Position numbers and translations under genes: made by a program. 64,000 bases of DNA, taken from NCBI GenBank assembly GCA_004835665.1, contig RBKR01000002.1:1550001-1614000 (forward strand), given 5' to 3'. The number at the start of each line of letters is the position of its first letter. The stretch's first letter is position 1. Under the pieces are notes generated by a model that saw nothing but the letters and a program-made list of their open reading frames with translations, made no database searches and was not told the origin of the DNA. Shown piece after piece: positions 12,965 to 22,937 of the stretch. Source of the stretch: Phoma sp. XZ068. Its lineage: Eukaryota > Ascomycota > Dothideomycetes > Pleosporales > Didymellaceae.

Positions 12965-15900
12965 ATGACAGCCGTTCAACCAGCGCAGGAGCAGACTTCT
13001 GCGATGGAAGACATCCATGGGGTCGACGTTTCATGGCTGCATAACTCAACGAGAGGTGAGATATCCGCTTACGCTGGGCGCTCCACCCTCTCGGCCCAAG
13101 CGGAACGAAACGCACCAGCAGTGCACGCAAAGGGCGCAGCTGACATATGCGGCACTCTAGACAACCACCATCGCACGCAGGCACCATCGTCGCCGGGCCT
13201 GTCCAGAGACGCTCCGCCCAAGACATCGTCCCATGGTGGTCTGCCCACCAGACCGAGCCAGAGCCATGGCGAGCCCACGGCGCGCGACGTCGCAGCAGCG
13301 CCAGCAGTCGACCGAGCTGCCTCACCACCTGCGCCCACGCCCGCCACCACAGCGACATCGACGCCCCAGAAAATCCCCCCACGACGACCGGCCATGCTTA
13401 GCCGAGGCAGCGACTCGAAGAACGGCGGCACCACACCTCCAGACGCAAAGGCCGGCTCGCGGCGCGGCTCATGGATATCCAGCATAAGCTCCAAGTTCTC
13501 GTCGCAGAACCCGCCTGCGCAGACAACACACGCCCTCGCCCAAGGCTCGCCAGCCGCCGCCAATGGAGCGCACGCCAATGCCCCATCCGCCAACGGCGCC
13601 CTCAACGGGATACAGGCGGCTTCGGCCGGCACCAGCCCCGGTTTCGAGCCCTACGTACCTCAGCAGCCCAAGGCCAACTTCCTCTCGAACGCGCTGCGAC
13701 GCTTGTCCTCTGGCACCCAGGTGGGCGCTGCCGGCAGGGTCTACCCCAACGGTGGCATGTGCCCTAGGAGGGTCATGAACATCGATCCCAACCGTGCTCG
13801 ATGCCTGGTGCCCGAGCTGGACCAGAGCAAGCTGCGCAAAGTCGCCTTTTGCGTCGACGTCGAAATCGCCGGTGGGCCCAAGTACAAAGACGAGGCAGAC
13901 AAGGACGAGAAGAAGAAGCAGCGCAAAGACACTAAGCTCAAGGAGCGCGGCGAGGGCGAGGCACTGAAACATCCCACCGCTGTGGTCGAAGAGAAGGAGG
14001 CCGGCGACGCTGTCGCTGTTGCGCAAGAAGCTGTGGGCACCACCCAAGAACCGAATCCAGAAGGCACTGTTCTGGACGACGACAAGCAGGAGCCCAGCAA
14101 AAAGAAGGAGAAGAAGAAGCGTTCCGAGGCAGAGCGAAAAGAACGAAAAGAGAAGAAGCGCAGAAAGGCCGAGGAAAATGGCTCGATACCCATGGAATTT
14201 ACCAGAGACGAAGGTGATGTCAGCGCCGACAGCGCAGCGGCTGCACCAGGCACCAATACTCCCCCAAGGTCCCAGGACCGTCCCACCATCGACCCCCTAC
14301 GAATCTACCGGAGATGCTGCCAACTTCGCGAATCGCCGATTCTCAAGCGTATCAGCGACCAGCTTTCATCTCCATCTGCTTGCTCGGTCGCCCATCCAGG
14401 AATGGTCACCTCTCTTGATCTTACAGGGTCGAGGCTGCAGCTTGCTGATGTTATGACATTATCAGATTGGCTCGCCATTGTGCCCGTGAAAAAGCTGTTC
14501 CTAGAAGACGCAGACCTGAACGACGAGAAAATTAGGGTCATTCTTGCTGGACTCCTAGCAGCCAAGATGCCCTACGCTCCACGGAACCGCAGCGTCACTG
14601 CGCAATCATTGGATGGGGTCACTGACACACATGGATGTGCCATCAAGAAGCTTGTTCTGAAGAATAACGCAAAGATCACTGCTGAGGGATGGAAGCACAT
14701 TGCACTTTTCACCTACATGTGCAAATCCATTGTCGCACTCGATGTGTCCATGATACCGTTCCCTAAACCACCAGCTCAGGTTACTTCGCCAGCACCCGCT
14801 TCGCCGCCCGCGAATGGGACACCGTTAGCATCACCCGCCAAAGACACGAAAACAAGAGACGTTGCAGAGATCTTGTCGAAAGCAATTTCTGAGCGCTTAG
14901 GTGGTGCAACAATGCAAGAGCTGCTCATGGCAGAGTGCGGTTTGACATCAACAAGTATCAGGAAGATTATCGACGGTTGCGTAGTCAGTGGGGTGCAGCG
15001 CCTCAGCCTTGCTGACAACGATATCGACAGTGAAGGCCTGGAGCATGTTCAACACTACATCCGCTCTGGTGTTTGCGAAGGTATCGATCTTGGCGGCAAT
15101 GATCTACGAGAATGGATACCACAACTTTCCGATAGCTTGGGTAGCGACAGCACTGTATGGGCTCTTTGTCTGGCGAATACTGGCTTGACAAAGGACCACC
15201 TCAAGACGCTATTCCCTACAATGGTCAATCTGCCATCACTTCGATTCCTTGACCTGTCGCGCAACAAGAACCTATTCGCAGATCAAACAGCATTGTGCTT
15301 ACTGCGAAAGTACATTCCTCAATTCAGGGAGCTAAAGCGCTTGCATCTTCAGAATGTTGGTTTGAAGCCTGCAGACGCTATTGCCATCGCCGAGATCCTG
15401 CCAGACTGCCCGCACATTGCGCACGTCAACGTTCTTGAAAATCCAGAGATTGCTCGTGTGGCCACTTCAACAGATGAAGAGTCACAGGAGGAGGCCGCAG
15501 CAATGTTTGCTTCACTGACACTTGCAGCTAAGCTATCTCAAACGCTCATCTGCGTTGACATCGATGTTCCCGCACCAGAGATGAACGAAGTTGTCAAGGC
15601 TCTCGCCAAACAGGTAGTGGCATACTGCCTACGAAACATCGAGATGATCAATGAGGTGCCTGAGCTTAAGGGAGGTCCAAAGGAGGTCGAGTTGCCTGGC
15701 GTGCTTGCACACCTTGTGGGACCGTCAGACGACAGTCTTGAGGATGGCACTATCCAGACTGCCCCCGATAACGACTACATCGTTGGCGGTACAGGTATCG
15801 TCAAAGCACTCAGCTACTGCTTATCACACAAGGACGCCGATCTGCGCAGAGGGTCCCAGATTGCTAGTGGCACTGTAACCCCACGCAGCCGCATGGACAT

Positions 15901-16806
15901 CGCCGAGGAGCCGAGCAAGGCAAGAGCCATGTCGAAGAACTTACTCGACACTGCACGCAACACAAGGGCAAGGATCCAGCCAGCACTCATCCGCGAGGCA
16001 AAGAATGGCAACGACATGAACTACCGTAAGTACCTCCACACGTACAAATTTCTAACCACAGCTAACGACTACCAGGTCGCCTCCTCTTCCTCGACAACAC
16101 CCTGCAAGGCATGATCCAACGCTTCGAAGATGAATACCCTGAGACCCGCCTCGTCCCATCGCCCGATGCTGCCTCCCTTCACTCTGCCAGCTCCGTGCTC
16201 AGCACCTCACCACCACCCTCATCCGTGCCTACCATGACAGACTCCTTCACCGACCCGACAGCCCAGGAATCCGACGATGACGAGCCGCGCCTCCTGCGCT
16301 CCCGCCACAACTCTGACGTCTCACTGGCGTCTCGCAGTATGTCGATCGAAGAAGGCGCACTCCATCGCTTCGGCCACCGCGTCCGCACCGGCCTGCTCAA
16401 CCCCAGCCGCCCAACGAGCAGCCACTCCGACCAAGCCTTCATATCCGGGACATTCGACGACGAGGGCCTGCCCGAGCATCTGCGCGCACTGAGGGAGTAC
16501 TTTATGAATCTCTCCGGCGAAGAGCTGCGGAATAGGATCCAGGGTCTCGGGTGGGAGAAGGCATTTGACAGCGTAGTTGAAAACGCGCAGGAGCTGAAGA
16601 CACTGGAGAGTGAGGATCCCGTGGCATTTCGTCAGTTTAGGGAGAGTCAGATTGCGAGCTTGAAGAATCGGAATCCGGATTTGCACGTCGTGGAGCCGGT
16701 TGAGAACGGGACGACGGTGGTGAATGGGAATGCGGAGGGTCACCAACCGGTGATGTTCAAGGACGTTAGTAAGGATGCTATCAGCGATGAGCATGCTGTT
16801 GAGTAA
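12965..16806 (+). CDS. Large leucine-rich-repeat protein (Mhp1-like in fungal annotation)
   Basis: Preferred exons are 12965-13055, 13161-16025 and 16076-16806, giving 1228 residues. If the first intron is retained the frame stays open and the product is 1263 residues. The N-terminus has a short conserved-looking block, DIHGVDVSWLHNSTR, then a long Ser/Pro/Ala-rich disordered stretch. Next come a NIDPNRARCLVPELDQSKLR segment and a Lys/Glu-rich basic region (RSEAERKERKEKKRRKAEE) near residue 400. From about 450 to 980 the chain shows irregular leucine-rich repeats of the tropomodulin/RanGAP kind, for example QRLSLADNDIDSEGLEHV and LRFLDLSRNKNLFADQTA. After the last intron the product reads RRLLFLDNTLQGMIQRFEDE and ends in another disordered tail. 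From memory, relatives are often labelled cell wall biogenesis protein Mhp1; that function is not shown by the sequence. Confidence 0.85.
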
Positions 16807-17235
16807 TCGGTAATACACTACTAGGACCCAGTGGGGGGGTACGTAGGATATGGGAAATTTGCATTGCGCGGCGAAGAAGGGTTATGATTGATCTATGACA
16901 TGGCATTTGGGATTGGACGGCTTTTACAAGCAAGCATCGAATGAGGCGTTTCATATTGTATATCTATTGTAATTTTCTCTTCAGTCTTTACTTGGTGGAG
17001 CGGCAGCGTTTTCAAGACAGCTACGAATGAATTCATAATACCATCATTGAGATCATGCACAACCAGACCTATCTTTGCTGTGTTGGTTGGTTGGGGGGGG
17101 GGGGGGCACCCTGGAGAAGCCACGTGAAGAAAGCTGCGTAGATTGTACTTGCGGTCTGTCCCTTGCGTGGACTTGAGTTACGGGGTCTTTAACTTCGACC
17201 GAGCAGCAACTCCGTGCAAGCAAACAAGCATGGTG
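16807..17235. other. Convergent 3' spacer with a G14 run
   Basis: 429 bases between the stops of the LRR gene (+) and the BTB gene (-). It includes a 14-base G homopolymer at 17093-17106. It should hold both polyadenylation regions. No gene seen. Confidence 0.5.
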
Positions 17236-18076
17236 CTACAAGTCGTGGGCTACTCCACAGGATTCGCAATAGTAGTAAGTACGGCGATGGCTTCGAAGCC
17301 TAGCAGGATTCAGGATACCAGTAAACGTGCAGCCGTCGCACCGGTAGGTGACGCCCGCAAAGTTGCCGAGTCTCTTGTGGAGTGCCAGAGCCACATCGCT
17401 ACCAAACGTGGGCTGAGATTTGAGTAAGGCTGGGAAATCGGGGGACTCCATGAACTCGTGGTGTAGTATTACCGTTGAAGTGATAACGTTACCCAGAGCG
17501 CCACAAGCCGTTGCTCCACCTCCGTAGTATGTCTCTACGACTGCTCGCAGCAACTCGGATGTGCAGGTTGGCTTCTTGGCGAGGAGGTTTTGAACATCCT
17601 TGGCGACATGTTCATAGGCTGTGGACACTTCATATTTGTCAGCGACTGTGTATATGCCGATGGGCACGAGCACTCGCTTTGTTGCATCTCCCACGGCGAG
17701 TTTGTCAATGGCATCGGTGTCGTAGTGGTGAGTGTACATGAACCGAAGAAGGAGTTCAAAGTGGTCTGCATCGTCATCATGGAACTCCATCACACTCTTA
17801 GAAGCCTCCTGTAGCATGGTCAGCGAACAGGATCAGTACGTTGCAGAAGTGCTTACCATGAATCCACTCTTGAAGGCATTCATGAAATACCGCGACTCCA
17901 TGCACAACACCGCCTTATGAGCATAGTACTCCCGGACTTGGCCATTGAACACCTGCCTGATCGTGACGTCAGAGAGAAATGGGTCGTTGAAAAGCCTGGA
18001 AACTGTCAGATGTGCGACGGGAAGTGCCATTGCGCCGCACTTACGCTGTGGGCAATCGTTTTGTAGGTGCAGCCAT
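17236..18076 (-). CDS. BTB/POZ domain protein with C-terminal cysteine motif
   Basis: Three exons on the minus strand, 18076-18045, 17995-17857 and 17808-17236, join in phase to 247 residues. The second acceptor (TTTCCAG at 18000-17996) was chosen over an upstream CAG because only it keeps the BTB frame. Residues about 10-125 form a BTB/POZ fold: LFNDPFLSDVTIRQVFNG, YYAHKAVLCMESRYFMNAF, then DDADHFELLLRFMYTHHYD and the IYTVADKYEVSTAYEHV helix. BTB domains mediate dimerisation and often Cul3 recruitment; in fungi most such short proteins are uncharacterised. The C-terminus has two CxxC pairs (YRCDGCTFTG and YYCESCG, about 20 residues apart), probably a small zinc-binding knuckle. No kelch, ankyrin or MATH partner domain is present. 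Confidence 0.85.
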
Positions 18077-18389
18077 GTTGACTATCGATCTCGTCAAGTG
18101 GTATTGAGATGGTGTAGAGAAACAGGGTGAGAATGGGCGAAGAAAACGGTAGTGGAAGCAAATGGGATTGTGTACTTCAGAGTGGGACTAGCGTGGCACT
18201 GGTGAAGCTGAAGTGAAGGAGCGAGCTCAAGCATCACGACAGAACGCAGCGTGTCTGTGATGGCATTCGAATGATAATCCATCTAACTTATCCAACATTG
18301 TCCACCGTGCCATACGAGTATTAACGGCTATCATCTGCGGTTTCATCAATCAATCCCAACAAGTGCCGTGTTTTGAACCTGTAGTGTTC
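18077..18389. other. Upstream region of the BTB gene
   Basis: Presumed promoter and 5' leader of the minus-strand BTB gene. No specific element recognised. Confidence 0.3.
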
Positions 18390-19093
18390 AATCATGTCCC
18401 GTAAAAATATTGAACAAGCTTACAGCGCATATTGGAGCATCCGCAAATCTGGCTAAATTTTACACCACATCTGGGGGCTGCATTTGTTCTGTATCTAATC
18501 GCCTCAAACGGCTTGTTATTCTCATCAATAAGATCTTCAATGTGCGCCCGATACCTTGCCCAGGTCTCCTGTGATTGAACTGGTCACTGACAAGGACCAC
18601 AAGAGCCGAAATGGAGGACTTGGAGGCTGTATCCCACAAAACTTCCCTAATGTTGCAGTGAGGGTTCTGAAACCAGTCAGGTGTGTTTCAACACTGTAGT
18701 CTCAGCGATGTTGTCTCGCTTCTTCCTGTTGAACTGTTGTGCTTTGCGTGTCGCAACCGCTCGACTGATTGGAGCATGCATGATCGCAAGACCACTTTGG
18801 ATGCCTAAGACTGAATATTGCGTCGTCGCTTCATCGGTGACGATCAGAGCTTTCTTGATGTGCACAGCGAGCTCCTGTAGATTTTCTTTCTAAGTGTTGA
18901 CAAGGTGCTCATATTCTGGTGAAGGGTTATGGTGGGGAAACATGTGCGGACATTTGTCATGCTCGCAAAATGGACAATGATAGATAGCCTTCTGCCGCTT
19001 CATCGGTGTGGTCTTAGAACTGCACAAGACCATCGTGAGGAAGTTTGCCCTTTTCGCCGGTGTTGGAGTCCAGATGTAGACTTGTCGCAACTT
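18390..19093 (-). pseudogene. Decayed protein-coding remnant
   Basis: Read on the minus strand this stretch gives successive protein-like segments interrupted by stops and frame changes. One runs from 19090 and includes AIYHCPFCEHDKCPHMFPHH, a Cys/His-rich piece, then a TAG near 18891. The same frame goes on with ENLQELAVHIKKALIVTDEA and RAVATRKAQQFNRKKRDNIA to a stop near 18677. A shifted frame continues with WFQNPHCNIREVLWDTASKS. A third segment, EDLIDENNKPFEAIRYRTNA, lies near 18530-18480. The order and density of plausible segments on one strand suggest a broken gene or transposon-derived fragment rather than chance, but I cannot name the family. It lies beside a tRNA gene. Confidence is limited because no alignment was possible. 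Confidence 0.35.
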
Positions 19094-19509
19094 TTATGCA
19101 TCAACTTGCAAATCACGGGGTCATTTCAAAGGTGTCTCGCTGGACGGTGAAACACATGGAGAAACCAGATGATCTTGAGGTTGACAATAACCACGGGTTC
19201 CCGAACATATTTGTTAGACAAACTTTCTGAGACTATCATTGCCACGGTCTGACAAAACTGGTCTTAAAAGCTTTGTCCAACAACCAATTGGTTCTTCTCA
19301 GGTTGACGAAGGTTCGATCAGATTTCGCCGACGTTTCTCTGCGTGCTGAAAACATTCAGACCAGACTCCTGTCGTTTTCACCCTTATTTGCCGATTAGGT
19401 CCACCAGAGGACTAAAAGTCTTACTGGCATGTGCAATGGGAACGGGGTTGATGAGGCGCGCAGAACAAAAAATATGCTGCAGGCCCAGAGTCGTGGACAG
19501 CGCCAGCTC

Positions 19510-19518
19510 AAAAAGAAA
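19510..19518 (-). terminator. RNA polymerase III terminator of tRNA-Asn
   Basis: Immediately 3' of the tRNA on the minus strand the non-template strand reads TTTCTTTTT, a T tract of the kind that stops RNA polymerase III. Confidence 0.7.
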
Positions 19519-19613
19519 CTCCCCCGGAAAGGCTCGAACTTTCAACCTCCTGATGTGCCATCAAGCGGGTACGGATAACAGTCAGACGCGCTAGCCAATT
19601 GCGCCACGGAGGA
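19519..19613 (-). tRNA. tRNA-Asn (GUU) with a 21-base intron
   Basis: The minus strand folds into a full cloverleaf. The acceptor stem is TCCTCCG with CGGGGGA (one G-T pair). The D arm is GCGC-loop-GCGC with the GG of the loop. The anticodon stem is TCTGA with TCAGG (one T-G pair). The T arm is GAAAG-TTCGAGC-CTTTC, and the discriminator base is G. The anticodon loop reads C-T-G-T-T-A before and A after an insertion, so the anticodon is GTT (Asn). The 21-base insertion lies between positions 37 and 38, the standard site for nuclear tRNA introns removed by the Sen endonuclease. The mature tRNA is 74 bases before CCA addition. Internal A-box (TGGCGCAATTGG) and B-box (GTTCGAGCC) sequences are present and a T-rich terminator follows. 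Confidence 0.93.
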
Positions 19614-20072
19614 TTGATCAATTGATCAGTGGCAACTGTTGTTGTTTGCTTTGATGAGGATTGAAGCGAAAATATGATTTATATACCACTATAAAAGGTC
19701 GGAACAATACGTTCCCTTGACCTCTGACATAGCTGGCTGGTTAAGGTTTGTTTTTGGGAGTGTTGGGTTGTGGGTCAGACTCGCTTACATACCCAATCAT
19801 AATGCATCATTACCCTCTGCAACGACGAACGAAGCCCCTCCCACTATAACTGTTCTCTTCTCGTAAATGCTGGCCTTAGTATTTGCTTTGGACGTAATGC
19901 GGAGTTGTGCGACTGCCGGCACTTGCACTTGCAAGGGTACCATACGTCGAAATTCTGTAGAAACATGCTCGGATCGCCGCCAGTATGTTAACCGAAATAC
20001 CCCGTTCGCTATGCTATGCATGAGATGGTCATCTCATTGAGATGAAAGCGGGTTGGGAGATCGCTGATTGGC
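19614..20072. other. Intergenic region
   Basis: About 460 bases between the tRNA 5' end and the stop of the BRCT gene. No supportable gene or repeat. Confidence 0.4.
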
Positions 20073-21954
20073 TCAGGTGCTCTTCCTGGGCCCTTTCCTC
20101 CTCGGTGGCCCGGCGTGCTTCTCCTTGATCTTGAATTCGTCGCTGTCGAGATCGAGGGTGCCACGTAGGATACTCGTGGTCAGCAGGTCCTTGTGATAAC
20201 ATATTTCACCGTCCTCCATCATCTTGTCTGCATCCGGATCGTCCTCTTCCTTTGCAAGCACGATGATCTTGTCGTTCTTGCTGGTCCGCTTGGCTGTGAC
20301 CTTCGCACCAACTGTCTGGCACACCTGGTCCATCTCACGGAAGTTGGCATACGTCTTCTTGAGAGCAGGTGTGAAGTAGACAGAGTAGCCCTTGAATGGA
20401 GTTTGCGCTACACCCCACACTTTCTCGAGGCTGAATCCCCAATCCTTCTCCTGTTGCGCGACAGAAGGCTTGAACAAAGACAGGTCTAGGAAGCCTTCAG
20501 CCTTAGCAGACTCGGTCAGCCATTTGTCAATCACGATTGGAATACCAAGAGCAATAGCTTGAATGACTTTCATAGTCTTGGCTAGGCCACCGTCTCGCAC
20601 GCTGCGCATCGTTAGAATTTGATCAAAGCTGGGACTGGATTGATCGAGCAGTTACAAGCCCACATACCACACAACGTTGCATTTGTCCTCGACAGAATTA
20701 ACAAGCGTACCTCCATGCTTTCGCAAGAACTTCACTGTTGGAGTCCCATCCCTTATGGCTGAGTTGCTGGTAGCGACTCGAGGTGGCTCGCCCTCGTATG
20801 CTGTAGCCGTCGCAGCCGTCGCAGAACGCTGCGAACTTCTTGAAGACTTCGTAGGTGTTGTTTCCGACATCTCTGTCAGCCGCTTCTTCCCTTTTGCTGA
20901 GTAGGTGGTGCGAAGAGGATCAACATTGAAATTGTCAAATGGACTGCATTGCGCAATGTCGCCGTCACCATCTTCAATGGGTGCAGCTTTCTTTGTGCGT
21001 TTGGCCGGTCTACCTTCAGTGGACGGCTCAGCCTCAGGTTTCTGTTGAGCAGCAGGACTTGGACGTTTCGCTGACCGCCGACCGTTCACTCTGACCTCAG
21101 GAGAACTTTGTAGCCGCTTGCTACCTGTAGCTAACCCATCATTGGTGGAGTGATGTGCAATGCTCGATGGTGAATGGCCGGTTTGAGCTGTGGAGAATGT
21201 TTCTGCGATTTCAGTTGTGCCCTGAGGTGATGGCACGGGCTCTACGCGCCACTCCCCGTTCGAAAGAACGTCTCCGTAAGCACTCACCCCTAGAATACGT
21301 GCGGTTGTCGGAGTCTCTTGTACGAGGACGGAGCGGTGCGTTGCAAGACGTGGTGTGGCAGACGGTTGCGATTTCGTTGGTTGAGTGACAGGTTGAGTTA
21401 CAGGAACCTCGGTAGTTGTTTTTTCTGGAGCGCTCTCGTCCTCAGTCTCGTCTTCAGGGACTGGAACAACGCCAATCTTTTCACCAGACATTTCGTAATT
21501 TAGAGGTTCAGCTGATGAGTTGACCTGTACCTCCGAGGCTTGCCATGCGCACCTGACACAGCCATCGGTTCCCGGAGAAGTGATCACGTCTGCATTCCTC
21601 AAGAGAAGGATCTCACTGTGGCCATCAGCAGCTGGCTCGAGTATGTACTTGTCGCTACGCGGGTCCACGACCACCGAAGAAGTTGAGCGAACATCGGAGC
21701 AGTTTGGTCTAATGTGCAATGTTTGTACAGCTTCCAACTTTGCAAGTCCGGAACCATAGGCTGTTCAGGTTAGCAAAATTGACTTGCTGTGTAGGGTTGC
21801 ACGTACTGATTCGACCAAGCTCGTCGTCGCTTTCCAGTACCGAAGACGTCACTATAAGTCGGCCCAACCTCAAGACTAGATATCTTGGCTGGGAGGTTAC
21901 CAACTGGTGCCTTACAGGGAGCGGTACCCCTGGTAGGACACTTTCCAGATTCAT
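20073..21954 (-). CDS. BRCT-domain nuclear protein, probable DNA-damage factor
   Basis: Three exons on the minus strand, 21954-21807, 21760-20668 and 20601-20073, join in phase to 589 residues. The ATG at 21954 is the first in frame; the frame stays open upstream to a stop near 22070 without an ATG, so a missing 5' exon is possible. Residues 1-150 form a folded-looking segment (YLVLRLGRLIVTSS; LHIRPNCSDVRSTSSVVVDP) of uncertain type. A long disordered Ser/Thr/Pro region with basic patches follows (SAKRPSPAAQQKPEAEPSTE). The C-terminus holds BRCT repeats: TVKFLRKHGGTLVNSVEDKC then, across the last intron, NVVCVRDGGLAKTMKVIQAI and IPIVIDKWLTESAKAEGFLD, with a second unit around GYSVYFTPALKKTYANFREM. 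Tandem C-terminal BRCTs usually bind phosphopeptides at damaged chromatin. A Crb2, Mdb1 or Nbs1-like role is possible but unproven. Confidence 0.8.
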
Positions 21955-22937
21955 TGTCGCGAATATTGGGTTGTACGCCTTGAGAACGCGTTGGGGCGGA
22001 AGTTCAGGCTGGAAGGCAGTAATTCGCGTCGCGTAATCACGTGGACAGCTAGGGTCCGCCTCCCCCAATTAGCACGCGACTTCCGTAACTATCACCGCGT
22101 CACATCACATTGACAGAGTCTCCCCTATTGAGAGTACTCTCTCGCTTATTCTTCTCCAATGAATCATGTGATCTTAGAACTAGCTTTGACGTTCACGTCG
22201 ACTTTACCCATACAAGGGTTTATGCGAAAGGTCTCAGAAAAGTGGCTAAAGCGCTCCGAAGAACAATAGTAAGCTCGACCACGCTATTTCGCGACCACGA
22301 ATTCAAACCCAGAAAGAGTACTCCTACCATGTTTTGACGGTATTTCGGGTGCTCTAGCGAGACACAGTTCATGCGCATTCCATAATCCTGGGTGCGCTCC
22401 GCTTCATGACGTTTGCTGTGAGCTGAGCATCCCGTATCAGGAGGTGAAGATGATCGAAGAACAATAGTAAGCTCCGCAAGTGTCTGAGGTGAATGTGTTG
22501 GCGACGGCATTGCCTCACTGAACCTATGGACCCAAGCATCATATCACAATTGCAAAACAGCAGGTGTAGTTACTATTGTCGCCTTGCCATCACTTCTACT
22601 CGCCGACAATATTTAGCTGAACGCTCAATGTGAACTCGCTAAAGGTTTCTAGATATTGTACGTCATCAGGGAACCATTCCTTCTCATCAAGCCCGTAGAC
22701 TGTCTAACTTCGTTTCCTCCTCGTATCATCCATACCCTATCCCTTTCTTTCAACTTCCAACTACCAGTCTGGGCCCTTCTACCAACCAATCTTTCGGCAT
22801 TTAAGTTGCCATCCCTTTGTTACAACATCAATATAATTCTGTCACGCATCCAAGCAACAGCTCGGACGCCTCAAGCCTCTGTCTTTCGACGACATCGCAA
22901 ACCTTGACACAGCCAACCTCACCCCACCTGCTCCAAA
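21955..22937. promoter_or_regulatory. Divergent upstream region of the BRCT and STE2 genes with a 20-base direct repeat
   Basis: 983 bases between two divergent start codons. A perfect 20-base direct repeat, CGAAGAACAATAGTAAGCTC, occurs at 22257-22276 and 22455-22474, 198 bases apart, about 460-680 bases before the STE2 ATG. Its role is unknown. Confidence 0.4.

Noticed and set aside
13741..14289. Long minus-strand frames across the LRR gene
   Set aside because: Ser/Phe-rich shadows of a Lys/Glu-rich coding region; no start context or domain.
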